From JBOFMT01 sp051658525 (GTDB lineage Bacteria; Bacillota_I; Bacilli_A; Erysipelotrichales; Erysipelotrichaceae): a stretch of 30,421 nt of DNA. Shown piece after piece: positions 16,268 to 23,951 of the stretch. The stretch lies in assembly GCA_051658525.1 (NCBI GenBank), contig JBOFMT010000099.1:1-30421 (forward strand), in the 5' to 3' direction. Below the pieces are notes generated by a model. The model made no database searches and was not told the DNA's origin. It was given only the letters and a program-made list of their open reading frames with translations. How positions within the stretch are numbered: position 1 is the first letter of the stretch; each line of letters starts with the position of its first letter. Position numbers and translations under genes: made by a program.

Positions 16268-16275
16268 CGGTATCA
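16262..16275. promoter_or_regulatory. CcpA/LacI-family operator (cre) over the binding-protein -35 box
   Basis: TGTAAACGGTATCA fits the cre consensus with one mismatch. Its first six bases are the -35 hexamer (read on the other strand), almost the same register as in the malF promoter. Confidence 0.7.
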
Positions 16276-16506
16276 TTACGTTTTTTTTCGTTTTTTGTCA
16301 TTTTTTATCCAACAAATTTCGTAAATAAAAATATTACCATTTGTTTTTAGCATTTTTGTTCGATTCCATGAATAAATTATCACGTTGTCATTGTTTAAAT
16401 TGCACAATCTTTCTATTTTTTTATAAAAAATACGGCAATAAATCATAAAAACATATAAAAATAACAACTATTGTAGGCTTTAGGTTAAAAAATACGAAAA
16501 AAAGCC
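16276..16506. other. AT-rich intergenic stretch upstream of the binding-protein promoter
   Basis: This stretch is mostly runs of A and T. I see no convincing gene, tRNA or strong hairpin in it. The one open frame here (16276-16467, minus) is a lysine/asparagine-rich product of base composition without a ribosome site. An UP-element effect of the A/T tracts just upstream of the promoter is possible. Confidence 0.5.
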
Positions 16507-16532
16507 AAAAAAAAGAGACTTGCGTCTCTTTT
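16507..16532 (-). terminator. Terminator of hpf
   Basis: A 9-bp stem (AAAAGAGAC / GTCTCTTTT, + strand 16511-16519 and 16524-16532) has a TTGC loop and runs into eight Us on the minus strand, just after the hpf stop codon. Confidence 0.85.
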
Positions 16533-16533
16533 C

Positions 16534-17058
16534 TTATTTTGCTAATTCGATGAGTCCATATCCACCATTGCTACGTTTGTAAACAACAGCTACTTCGCTC
16601 GTTTCATCATCGCGGTATACAAAGAATGTATGTCCAATCATTTCCATACGTAAGATAGCTTCATCCAAATCCATTTCTTCCGCATCGATTGTTTTCGTTC
16701 TAACTGGTTCTTCAAATTCTTCATCCAACACATCTTCTAAAAACGCTAAGCTTACCCCATCTTTATGACGACGGTTCAAACGCGTTTTTTGACGACGAAT
16801 TTGATCTTCTAATTTGTCAATGACCAAATCAATTGCTGCATACATATCGTTATCTACGACTTCTGCTCGAAGAATTGCTAATTTCGTTGGAATGGTTACT
16901 TCAATTTTTTGTTTGGTAGGTAGCACGCTACACGCAACACTTGCAACCACTTCATCATCAATGATCAAGTACTTACTAAGGAAATTTAACTTGGTTTCAA
17001 TTTTTTCCTTCATTGCTGGTGTGATACTAACATTTTTTCCTGTTATTTGAATTTTCAT
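16534..17058 (-). CDS. hpf: Ribosome hibernation-promoting factor, long form
   Basis: This 174-residue long HPF dimerises 70S ribosomes into inactive 100S particles in stationary phase. The N-terminal S30AE domain occupies about 1-100 (MKIQITGKNVSITPAMKEKIETKL; DMYAAIDLVIDKLEDQIRRQKTRL is its conserved basic helix). An acidic linker follows (EDVLDEEFEEPV). The C-terminal dimerisation domain is at about 118-174 (DLDEAILRMEMIGHTFFVYRD..T..VAVVYKRSNGGYGLIE). The ribosome site is AGGAGG. A TATAAT/TATACT cluster about 35-45 bases upstream probably holds the -10 box, but I find no good -35 box, so an alternative sigma factor is possible. It is transcribed alone. Confidence 0.95.
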   Translation of the reverse strand: MKIQITGKNVSITPAMKEKIETKLNFLSKYLIIDDEVVASVACSVLPTKQKIEVTIPTKLAILRAEVVDNDMYAAIDLVIDKLEDQIRRQKTRLNRRHKDGVSLAFLEDVLDEEFEEPVRTKTIDAEEMDLDEAILRMEMIGHTFFVYRDDETSEVAVVYKRSNGGYGLIELAK

Positions 17059-17156
17059 ATCAAATACCTCCTGTATCTATATTTCAATTATAGTATAGAA
17101 TTCTCAAAAAGATAGTATTTTGATAACAATTTCTTTACATTTCTTATGAAAAAAAT

Positions 17157-18626
17157 TTACATTTCACTTCTATGTCCCGCTTCATCTCGTAAGAATGACA
17201 ACACGTATACGAGTGCCAAAGTGTCCATTGCGCAGTATGCTAGTAACTCATTGCGCAATTGTTTTTGTTTTTCTAGCTCTAAGGTATTGATTTCTCGAAA
17301 CGCATAGACAGCGTTCATACCATGTTGAATGGCTAGATCATCATAGTTAAATTGCGTAAACGTTTTAACAATAGTTTTTAAGGTAAAACTTCCCGCCATT
17401 TTGGAATCGTAGACAAAACCTTGCGAAAACAAGTCCGCTAAATCAACGATTCTTTCGATAACTTGTTGGAGTGGTACTGCATAGTTTGGAAACTGTTGTG
17501 CAAGCTGTTGCAAACGCAAGCGTTCTCCACCCGCAGCATTAAACACAATAATGCTACCCTCACTTGGTAAATCTTCTAACAAACGAACTACAAATTGTTC
17601 TCTACAATCTTCGCTCTCTAAAAATTCAAAATGTTGTAAACTTTGATCCGTTGCTTGAACATCCAGTGAATACTGAAAACAAATCACATCAAATACCTTC
17701 ATGCCACGGTATGGAGGAAAAGCAAAGGTTTCCCATTCAAAATCCAAAAAGGAAAGCGGATAGCTAAGATTTTTTAACCAAGCACGTACTGCTACCACAT
17801 CAAAATGACGACCATATTTCGCAGCTTGCCACTGTGCATATTGGGTTTGCGAATGCACAATGAGTTCTGGATCTGCTTCTAAAAGCGTGCGTACACCTTG
17901 ATCATACAAAGCGTATTTTGCTTTACTAGATACCAAATCCAGTATTGAGTTTTCAACTTCCTCAACAGGAAAGCAATATTGTTTATACGGGCAATCTTTT
18001 CGCGATTTACACGCGCAAGGTAGCTTTGAAACATCTTCCATCGACATACTAGCAACATGTTGCATCTCATCTAAAATCAAAGCGAGGTTACGATACCTTG
18101 ATTCAACGAGTTTCCCTAAACTCTTGGTACTTGGTTTTTTATCATTGTAGAGTGTCGTTCCTACCACAAGTAAGCTTTGGACATCTAAGGTAGTTTCCCG
18201 TACATAGTCCGCATTTAAATGCACCAAATACACTTGTGAGATTTTAATATTACATTGTTGTAACACCCAAAGGGTATCCGCTATCTTTTGTGCCTCATTT
18301 GTTTTTGGATGGGTTTGTGGAAAGCTAAAATACAAATCCCAGCCTTTTTTACTCTTTTGCATGGCGCTTACTTTCACACGCAGTCCATGCGCTTCAAAGC
18401 GAACATTCAACAATTGATCAAATTGTTCCATCAGCGCTAGGCTTTGTACAAGTAGATCACCAACCTTACCTATTCCATAACTGGTAAAGTTAAGTTTCTC
18501 AACGAGCAAATCACTCATACTGTAATTAAAATACAAATATTTCGGCGAAGGGATTGGTTCTAAAATTGCATAATAAAACAATCGTTGACAACGCTCGAAT
18601 TTCTTAACATCTTTTAAATGAACCAT
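17157..18626 (-). CDS. DUF2779 protein: degenerate PD-(D/E)XK region plus DEDDy exonuclease-like domain
   Basis: This 489-residue protein has two nuclease-like halves. The N-terminal half (about 1-225) resembles Cas4/AddB-like PD-(D/E)XK folds: FERCQRLFYY with Cys13, and a cysteine cluster CxCx5Cx5C (Cys204, 206, 212, 218; CPYKQYC) of the kind that binds an Fe-S cluster. Where relatives, from memory, carry a D...ExK active site, this protein reads LRVKVSAM and WDLYFSF, so that site looks lost. The C-terminal half (about 288-480) is the DUF2779 domain of RNase H/DnaQ fold: Asp295 and Glu297 in FLDFE, Glu368 in FNAAGGE, and Tyr464xxxAsp468 in AYCAMD, a DEDDy set. Its ATG abuts the stop codon of the WYL regulator gene, so it is the third gene of an HxlR-WYL-DUF2779 operon. 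DNA or RNA processing is likely; the function is unknown. Confidence 0.75.
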   Translation of the reverse strand: MVHLKDVKKFERCQRLFYYAILEPIPSPKYLYFNYSMSDLLVEKLNFTSYGIGKVGDLLVQSLALMEQFDQLLNVRFEAHGLRVKVSAMQKSKKGWDLYFSFPQTHPKTNEAQKIADTLWVLQQCNIKISQVYLVHLNADYVRETTLDVQSLLVVGTTLYNDKKPSTKSLGKLVESRYRNLALILDEMQHVASMSMEDVSKLPCACKSRKDCPYKQYCFPVEEVENSILDLVSSKAKYALYDQGVRTLLEADPELIVHSQTQYAQWQAAKYGRHFDVVAVRAWLKNLSYPLSFLDFEWETFAFPPYRGMKVFDVICFQYSLDVQATDQSLQHFEFLESEDCREQFVVRLLEDLPSEGSIIVFNAAGGERLRLQQLAQQFPNYAVPLQQVIERIVDLADLFSQGFVYDSKMAGSFTLKTIVKTFTQFNYDDLAIQHGMNAVYAFREINTLELEKQKQLRNELLAYCAMDTLALVYVLSFLRDEAGHRSEM

Positions 18627-19580
18627 TTAACCCCTCTTTTCTTGACCACGTTCCATCATCTTCTGCACTTGTGCAATCCATAGTTTTCTCATTTTTATTG
18701 GAGCAACAATCTCCACATCACTCCCCATCGACAATAAGAAACTTAAGATGGATTGCTCTCCTTCCATAATGGTAGTAAGCTCTAATACATCTTGTTTTAA
18801 TACTTTATGCAGTTCAATTCCAACACTTTTCTCACTGTATAATACCGCAGCTGTTCCATAAATTTTCAACTGCAGTTCCACCGCTTCATCTTTGATGAGC
18901 CCCACATCTCCCAATACTTGTGAGATTTTAAAATCAAGGTCTCTAGTAAAGCGACGTTCTTGAATCCGTAAGCCCTTCATCCGCGCATCACTAAACTTAT
19001 ACGTACGGAATGCTTTTCGCTCTAGTGCATAAGCAACCAAATAGTAGGCATCTTGATGATAGATAATCTCATAAGGCTGTACCGTATACGTTTCCACCGT
19101 TTTTGCCTTTAATTTTTGATAACTCAACGTTAAAGAACGTGACTGTTCTTTTGCTAACAAGGCCTCATCCATCATCGCTTTTAGCTCTTGTGACAATGGT
19201 TTATTGCGATGTGCTAAATACAAGGGTTGTTGACTTCCTTGTTCCTTGGTTGTTGCTAGCACCTTATCCATCGCTAAGCGAAAGGATTCCATTGAAATAA
19301 AATCACCACGACCAACAAGATAATCGAGTGCAGAATGAACACTTGCAACTTCTTTTTTGTCGAGCGCTAAACTTGGCAACAAATCTTTATCCAATAAGCG
19401 ATAGCCACCGTGCTTGCCATTGGTTGATTCAATGTAGTAACCAGCTATTTCGAGTTCTTTCTTAAACTCTGGTATATTACGGACGTTGGTATCCAAAAGT
19501 GTTGCTAATTCAAAGCGTTGCATTTTCCCTCTTGCTTTCAAGAGTTGCAACATTCGCAAGCATAACGCGGTTCGATTCAT
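18627..19580 (-). CDS. WYL-domain transcriptional regulator (YafY type)
   Basis: This 317-residue regulator has an N-terminal helix-turn-helix at about 1-65 (LCLRMLQLLKARGKMQRFELATLLDTNVRNIPEFKKELEIAGYYIE, then GKHGGYRLL) and a WYL ligand-binding domain at about 140-215 (VQPYEIIYHQDAYYLVAYALERKAFRTYKFSDARM). It ends with a WCX-like C-terminal domain. WYL proteins often sense nucleotides or single-stranded nucleic acid and control DNA-repair or phage-defence genes. The start at 19580 gives a 4-base ATGA overlap with the HxlR stop and puts GAGGTG 7 bases upstream; an ATG at 19586 is too close to that site. The DUF2779 gene follows without a gap. Autoregulation of the operon is likely. Confidence 0.88.
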   Translation of the reverse strand: MNRTALCLRMLQLLKARGKMQRFELATLLDTNVRNIPEFKKELEIAGYYIESTNGKHGGYRLLDKDLLPSLALDKKEVASVHSALDYLVGRGDFISMESFRLAMDKVLATTKEQGSQQPLYLAHRNKPLSQELKAMMDEALLAKEQSRSLTLSYQKLKAKTVETYTVQPYEIIYHQDAYYLVAYALERKAFRTYKFSDARMKGLRIQERRFTRDLDFKISQVLGDVGLIKDEAVELQLKIYGTAAVLYSEKSVGIELHKVLKQDVLELTTIMEGEQSILSFLLSMGSDVEIVAPIKMRKLWIAQVQKMMERGQEKRG

Positions 19581-19903
19581 TCGCATTCACCTCGTTTAGC
19601 AATACCCCATTCGTGCATCATACGTAAAATTGGCATTAAGTCCTCTCCTTTTTTCGAAAGCGAATATTCTACTTTCGGCGGAATTTGCGGATATTCCACC
19701 CGGACGATCAAACCATCTTCTGCTAGTTCTTTGAGTTGTTGGGCAAGCATTTTATGTTGAATACCATCCAACTTTTTCTTAAGTTCTCCATACCGATGGG
19801 TTCCTTCATCTCCCAAATACCAAAGGATTACCGGTTTCCATTTTCCACCCATAAACGATAGTGTATACTCCACACTACACTGATAATCATGTCGATTTGC
19901 CAT
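19577..19903 (-). CDS. HxlR family transcriptional regulator
   Basis: This 108-residue winged-helix protein of the HxlR/YodB/HypR family shows the signature CSVEYTLSFMGGKWKPVILWYL, then ELKKKLDGIQHKMLAQQLKELAEDGLIVR (recognition helix) and the wing PPKVEYSLSKKGEDL. Cys9 sits at the conserved N-terminal position used by family members to sense disulfide stress, quinones or aldehydes. It is the first gene of the HxlR-WYL-DUF2779 operon and overlaps the next gene by 4 bases. The 100 bases upstream are very AT-rich with several TATA-like repeats; operator and promoter are probably there but cannot be fixed. Confidence 0.9.
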   Translation of the reverse strand: MANRHDYQCSVEYTLSFMGGKWKPVILWYLGDEGTHRYGELKKKLDGIQHKMLAQQLKELAEDGLIVRVEYPQIPPKVEYSLSKKGEDLMPILRMMHEWGIAKRGECE

Positions 19904-20004
19904 AGACCCTCACTTTCTTAATTGCATATATAAACTAAAATAACACATATAAATCTAATTACCTATATTATACAAGGAAACAGCAAAAAAATGTACGGAA
20001 AAAG

Positions 20005-20030
20005 AAAAAAAGTCGAAGCTCGACTTTTTT
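20005..20030 (-). terminator. Terminator of the ankyrin-protein gene
   Basis: An 11-bp stem (AAAAAAGTCGA / TCGACTTTTTT, + strand 20006-20016 and 20020-20030) has a 3-base loop and a U-rich end on the minus strand. It touches the stop codon of the gene ending at 20029. Confidence 0.8.
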
Positions 20031-20367
20031 ATGCACGCATCATTTTTTCAATTCGCATTTTAGGGCGGTAGCCCATATTACTTGCGTAGTAGCGAGGCAG
20101 TGCCCCTTGTTGTAATAAAAACCAAGCACACGGTAGGTTGAAGAAGCGCAATGCAAACCATAAGGCTTGATCTTTTTGTGTTGCTCCTAAATCAAGAAGT
20201 AAACTCACCATCATCACATCGGCATGTTCAACTGCATGCAACAAGAAAGGAAACCCATTACAAATCCAGTTCGGATTCGCTCCTGCTTGGATGCATTGTT
20301 TTACCATCCATAAATCGTTGGCATAGATCGCTGTTAACAGCTTTTTGGCTAATTGTCGTTCGTTCAT
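20029..20367 (-). CDS. Small ankyrin-repeat protein
   Basis: This 112-residue soluble protein is made of ankyrin-like repeats: AIYANDLWMVKQCIQAGANPNWICNGFPFLLHAVEHADVMMVSLLLDLGATQ gives two, and ALWFALRFFNLPCAWFLLQQGALPRY a third degenerate one. A basic tail (MRIEKMMRA) ends it. No signal peptide or membrane segment is present. Ankyrin repeats mediate protein-protein contacts; the partner is unknown. It has its own terminator and a GAGGT ribosome site, so it is probably monocistronic or follows mgsA. Confidence 0.75.
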   Translation of the reverse strand: MNERQLAKKLLTAIYANDLWMVKQCIQAGANPNWICNGFPFLLHAVEHADVMMVSLLLDLGATQKDQALWFALRFFNLPCAWFLLQQGALPRYYASNMGYRPKMRIEKMMRA

Positions 20368-20443
20368 TTGTGTACCTCGTTTCTAACTAACCCAAGTATA
20401 CCAATAGAACAAACATTATGTATGTCACTTAAAAATCACAAAC

Positions 20444-20902
20444 TCAATTTTTTTCTGCTTGAAACAGGGCAAGACGTTCTGCTAACGAAGGCACATTAGC
20501 TTTGCCTTGTGGTTGATAGTCTGAATGCATCAAGGAAGAATGTAGGATAAAATCGGCAGTTGTTTGATTGGTCGCTACTAAAATATCATACAGTGCAGCA
20601 ATGCGTAAGAGCGCCTTTACATCGGGGTCGTGAGGTTGCGAGGAGAGCGGGTCCCAAAAAAAGATCATAAAATCCAAGCGTCCTTCCACAATGCGGGCAC
20701 CGATTTGTTGATCACCACCAAGTGGTCCACTGTTGAGTGCTTCCACGTCCAACCCAACTTCTTGTGCAAGCAGGTTCGCTGTCGTTCCGGTACCAATTAG
20801 GTCATGTTGAAGAAAAAACTGTTTGTTTTGTTTTACCCAAGCAACAAGTGCTGCTTTACGGGCATCATGAGCAATAAGCCCAATCCGTTTTCTTTGTTTC
20901 AT
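20444..20902 (-). CDS. mgsA: Methylglyoxal synthase
   Basis: This 152-residue enzyme converts dihydroxyacetone phosphate to methylglyoxal and phosphate, an overflow route that relieves sugar-phosphate accumulation. All family motifs are present: IGLIAHDARK, the phosphate-binding GTGTTA, SGPLGGDQQIGA with the catalytic Asp64 (Asp71 in E. coli), FFWDPLSSQPHDPDVKALLR with His91, and ATNQTTADF. Length matches the family. It lies between ppdK and the ankyrin gene with a terminator on its 5' side, so it must have a promoter of its own, not clearly visible, in the 50 bases upstream or rely on read-through. A link with the sugar-import locus is metabolic, not transcriptional. Confidence 0.97.
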   Translation of the reverse strand: MKQRKRIGLIAHDARKAALVAWVKQNKQFFLQHDLIGTGTTANLLAQEVGLDVEALNSGPLGGDQQIGARIVEGRLDFMIFFWDPLSSQPHDPDVKALLRIAALYDILVATNQTTADFILHSSLMHSDYQPQGKANVPSLAERLALFQAEKN

Positions 20903-20922
20903 TCGTTCTCCTTTTCTTAAGT

Positions 20923-20947
20923 AAAAAAGAAGCTCTCGCTTCTTTTT
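20923..20947 (-). terminator. Terminator of ppdK
   Basis: A 10-bp stem (AAAAAGAAGC / GCTTCTTTTT, + strand 20924-20933 and 20938-20947) with a TCTC loop lies just after the ppdK stop codon; the descending minus-strand arm forms the U tract. Confidence 0.8.
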
Positions 20948-20953
20948 CGTTTG

Positions 20954-23581
20954 TTAGCGTGGATTTAGAATCGCGGCTTGCGCTGCTGCTAAGCGAGCAA
21001 TAGGTACGCGGAATGGCGAACAGCTAACATAATCAAGTCCAATATCGTGACAGAACGTAATCGAACTTGGATCTCCACCATGCTCGCCACAAATTCCAAG
21101 TTTTAGGTTGGGGCGTTGTTGACGTCCTAATTTGCATGCCATGGCAACGAGTTTACCAACTCCATTTTGGTCTAATCGAGCAAAAGGATCCGATTCATAA
21201 ATTTTCTTGGAGTAGTAGTTTTGTAGGAAGCTTCCGGCATCATCACGACTAAAACCAAAGGTCATTTGCGTTAAGTCATTCGTTCCAAAAGAGAAGAACT
21301 CTGCTTCTTTCGCAATTTCATCTGCTAAGAGCGCTGCACGTGGAATCTCAATCATCGTACCTACCAAATATTCTAAGGTTACTCCATGTTCCTGAATGAT
21401 TTCTTCCGCCGTTGCTACCACAACACGTTTCACAAAGGTAAGTTCATGAACATCGCCTACAAGCGGAATCATAATTTCTGGTTTGATCTTATATTCTGGA
21501 TGACGTTTATTCACATTAATTGCAGCCTCAATCACGGCGCGCGTTTGCATTTGCGCAATTTCTGGATAGGAAATCGCCAAACGGCAACCACGATGCCCCA
21601 TCATTGGATTGAATTCATGGAGTGAGGCAATGATGCTTTTCAATTCTTGAACATCGAGTTTCATCTCTTGTGCCAAATTCGCAATATCATAGGATGAGGT
21701 CGGTAAGAATTCATGAAGTGGTGGATCCAAGTAACGAATCGTTACCGGATATCCTAGCATTGCTTCATAAATTTCTTCAAAATCGAGTTGTTGCATCGGC
21801 AAAATTTTACTTAAGGCAACTTTACGTTGAGATTCTGTTTTCGATACAATCATTTCACGCATGGCTTTGATGCGTTCCCCTTCAAAGAACATATGTTCCG
21901 TTCGAACCAACCCAATTCCTTGAGCACCAAAACTGAGTGCTTGTAGTGCATCTTTCGGTGTATCGGCGTTGGTACGAATTTGTAATTGACGTTTTTCATC
22001 CGCCCAGTTCATAAAACGTTCAAAGTAACCGGAAATTTGTGCTGGTACACTCGGAATTTCTCCAAGATACACATGACCGGTAGCACCATCCAAACTAATC
22101 GCATCACCTGCATGAAGAACATGTTCCCCAATGCGCATTGTTTGTGTGTCTTCATCAATTTGGATTTCTCCACATCCACATACACAACAAGTTCCCATAC
22201 CTCGAGCTACTACGGCAGCATGACTGGTCATCCCTCCGCGAACCGTTAAGATCCCTTGAGCAATATGCATTCCTTCAATGTCTTCTGGTGAAGTTTCCAA
22301 ACGCACCAAAATAACATGTTGGCCTTTTTCTCCGATTTTGATTGCTGCTTCTGCACTAAAGACAATATGTCCACTCGCTGCACCTGGTGATGCTGGAAGG
22401 CCTGTTGCAACTACTTTGGCACTCGCTAGTGCCTGTGCATCAAATTGAGGATGTAAGAGTGCATCTAGTTGTTTTGGATCCACCATCAGTAAGGCCTTTT
22501 CAATTCCAATGACTCCTTCATCTACTAAGTCACAAGCAATTTTTAACGCAGCACTTGCCGTACGTTTCCCATTGCGTGTTTGCAACATGTACAAGGTTTC
22601 TTTTTCAATGGTAAATTCCATATCTTGCATATCTTGATAGTGCTGTTCTAAGGTTTGCGTAATCGTTTTAAACTGTTGGTAAACTTGTGGCATTACTTGT
22701 TCCAATTGTTCAATGGTTTGTGGGGTACGAATCCCAGCTACCACATCTTCCCCTTGGGCATTCATCAAAAATTCACCATAGAGTTTGTTTTCTCCGGTAC
22801 TTGGATTTCTTGTAAAGGCGACTCCTGTCCCTGAGGTTTCTCCCATATTACCAAACACCATCATTTGAATGTTAACTGCAGTTCCCCAATCACTAGGAAT
22901 ATCATGCATTCTGCGATAGTAAATTGCACGTGCATTGTTCCAAGACTTAAAGACTGCTTCAATGGCTTTCAACAACTGCTTTTTTGGATCTTGAGGAAAT
23001 TCCTCTTCCATCTTCTTAAAGTAAAATGCCTTGAAACGATCTACTAGAGCTTTTAGGTCTTGCGCATCCAATTCACTATCCAAACGCACGCGTTTTTCAT
23101 CTTTCATTTGGTCGATGATTACTTCAAATTGGGTTTTAGATAACCCCATCACGACGTCGGAAAACATTTGAATAAAGCGTCGATAAGAATCATAAGCAAA
23201 TCGTTCGTTTTGCGTTGCACTTGCAATCGCCTTTACGACTTCGTCGTTCATCCCTAAATTTAAAATAGTATCCATCATTCCTGGCATCGATGCACGAGAG
23301 CCAGAACGAACAGATACCAACAATGGGCTGCTTGGATCGCCCAAACGCTTTCCAACCATTTCTTCTAATTTCGTTAAATATGTAAAAACTTCTGCTTCTA
23401 AGCTTGCGTCCATTGCTTCCTTATTTGCATAATAAGCATTACAAGCACTTGTTGCAATCGTAAAACCTTGTGGAACCGGTAAGCCTAAATTGGTCATTTC
23501 AGCCAAATTTGCCCCTTTTCCCCCGAGTAATTCTTTCATTGTAGCGTTACCTTCGTTAAACATAAAGACATGTTTGTCCAT
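20954..23581 (-). CDS. ppdK: Pyruvate, phosphate dikinase
   Basis: This 875-residue enzyme interconverts pyruvate, ATP and phosphate with PEP, AMP and pyrophosphate; in anaerobes it can serve glycolysis with pyrophosphate. The N-terminal nucleotide-binding domain runs to about 340 (GGKGANLAEM, VRSGSRASMPGMMDTILNLG). The central phosphohistidine domain carries GGMTSHAAVVARGMG with His454, and the C-terminal PEP/pyruvate barrel ends with LGICGEHGGDPSS. Length agrees with the clostridial enzyme (874). The ATG at 23581 has AAGGAGG at correct spacing; an in-frame ATG 15 codons upstream (23626) falls on the promoter and is rejected. A CcpA-type site on the predicted start of transcription suggests catabolite control. 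No PPDK regulatory-protein gene is nearby. Confidence 0.97.
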   Translation of the reverse strand: MDKHVFMFNEGNATMKELLGGKGANLAEMTNLGLPVPQGFTIATSACNAYYANKEAMDASLEAEVFTYLTKLEEMVGKRLGDPSSPLLVSVRSGSRASMPGMMDTILNLGMNDEVVKAIASATQNERFAYDSYRRFIQMFSDVVMGLSKTQFEVIIDQMKDEKRVRLDSELDAQDLKALVDRFKAFYFKKMEEEFPQDPKKQLLKAIEAVFKSWNNARAIYYRRMHDIPSDWGTAVNIQMMVFGNMGETSGTGVAFTRNPSTGENKLYGEFLMNAQGEDVVAGIRTPQTIEQLEQVMPQVYQQFKTITQTLEQHYQDMQDMEFTIEKETLYMLQTRNGKRTASAALKIACDLVDEGVIGIEKALLMVDPKQLDALLHPQFDAQALASAKVVATGLPASPGAASGHIVFSAEAAIKIGEKGQHVILVRLETSPEDIEGMHIAQGILTVRGGMTSHAAVVARGMGTCCVCGCGEIQIDEDTQTMRIGEHVLHAGDAISLDGATGHVYLGEIPSVPAQISGYFERFMNWADEKRQLQIRTNADTPKDALQALSFGAQGIGLVRTEHMFFEGERIKAMREMIVSKTESQRKVALSKILPMQQLDFEEIYEAMLGYPVTIRYLDPPLHEFLPTSSYDIANLAQEMKLDVQELKSIIASLHEFNPMMGHRGCRLAISYPEIAQMQTRAVIEAAINVNKRHPEYKIKPEIMIPLVGDVHELTFVKRVVVATAEEIIQEHGVTLEYLVGTMIEIPRAALLADEIAKEAEFFSFGTNDLTQMTFGFSRDDAGSFLQNYYSKKIYESDPFARLDQNGVGKLVAMACKLGRQQRPNLKLGICGEHGGDPSSITFCHDIGLDYVSCSPFRVPIARLAAAQAAILNPR

Positions 23582-23607
23582 GTTAATTACCTCCTTATCA
23601 ACACTAA

Positions 23608-23621
23608 TGAAATCGCTTACA
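23608..23621. promoter_or_regulatory. CcpA-type operator (cre) at the ppdK start site
   Basis: Read on the minus strand, TGTAAGCGATTTCA matches the cre consensus with one mismatch and closely resembles the two operators in the maltodextrin promoters. It covers the predicted +1 (about 23618), a classic repressing position. Confidence 0.7.
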
Positions 23622-23624
23622 CAC

Positions 23625-23653
23625 ATTATACATGAAATATCTATTTTTTTCCA
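23625..23653 (-). promoter_or_regulatory. ppdK promoter
   Basis: A perfect TATAAT (23625-23630 on the minus strand) is preceded after 17 bp by TGGAAA (23648-23653). It lies downstream of the GC-rich hairpin at 23685-23710, so ppdK does not need transcription through the structured segment. Confidence 0.65.
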
Positions 23654-23671
23654 TTTTTTTATTCTTTCCCC

Positions 23672-23830
23672 TCAGAAACAAAGAACCGCACGCCGGGGGA
23701 GGCGTGCGGTCCAACATGTTCCTTTACTAAAATAGATGGGATTCTGCCAAGAGACAGTTAAAAATAAAGGAACATATGTATCAATCAGTGTCCTAGGAGG
23801 ATCACTGTTCATACTCAAGTATATGTTCAA
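23672..23830 (-). ncRNA. Candidate structured RNA ending in a GC-rich terminator hairpin
   Basis: Four nested or competing inverted repeats occur in 150 bases. They are an 8-bp outer pair (23770-23777 with 23821-23828); inside it a 9-bp hairpin with one bulge (23786-23807); an 11-bp pair ATGTTCCTTTA / TAAAGGAACAT (23716-23726 with 23765-23775) that shares bases 23770-23775 with the first; and a 10-bp hairpin ACCGCACGCC / GGCGTGCGGT (23685-23694 with 23701-23710). The last is unusually GC-rich for this DNA and is followed on the minus strand by TCTTTGTTT. I see no ORF. A separate ppdK promoter lies beyond it, so a free-standing small RNA is the simplest reading. The promoter and 5' end are not clear, and no known RNA family was recognised with confidence. 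Confidence 0.45.
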
Positions 23831-23951
23831 TCTAACACATAATTAACATATATTGCAAGCAATAACCCTTTTTTTAACGAAACTTTATACAAATCGTCCT
23901 AGATGCATTTTTTTTTGCTTATTTTATACTAGGAAGAAAGGAGGTGAGGAT

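Noticed and set aside
16276..16467. A 63-codon minus-strand open frame upstream of the binding-protein promoter
   Set aside because: The product is dominated by Lys, Asn and Ile as expected from AT-rich DNA, no ribosome site precedes it, and it would run into the operator.
17130..17160. A direct repeat TTTACATTTC on both sides of the DUF2779 stop region
   Set aside because: There are only two short copies in AT-rich DNA, not inverted and with no U tract, so it is neither a terminator nor a convincing operator.
23685..23735. A T-box riboswitch upstream of ppdK (minus strand GTTGGACCGC leading into the terminator)
   Set aside because: It lacks one base of the UGGNACCGC consensus, has no convincing specifier codon in a Stem I, and ppdK has its own promoter after the terminator. 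It is kept only as an alternative to test with a covariance model.
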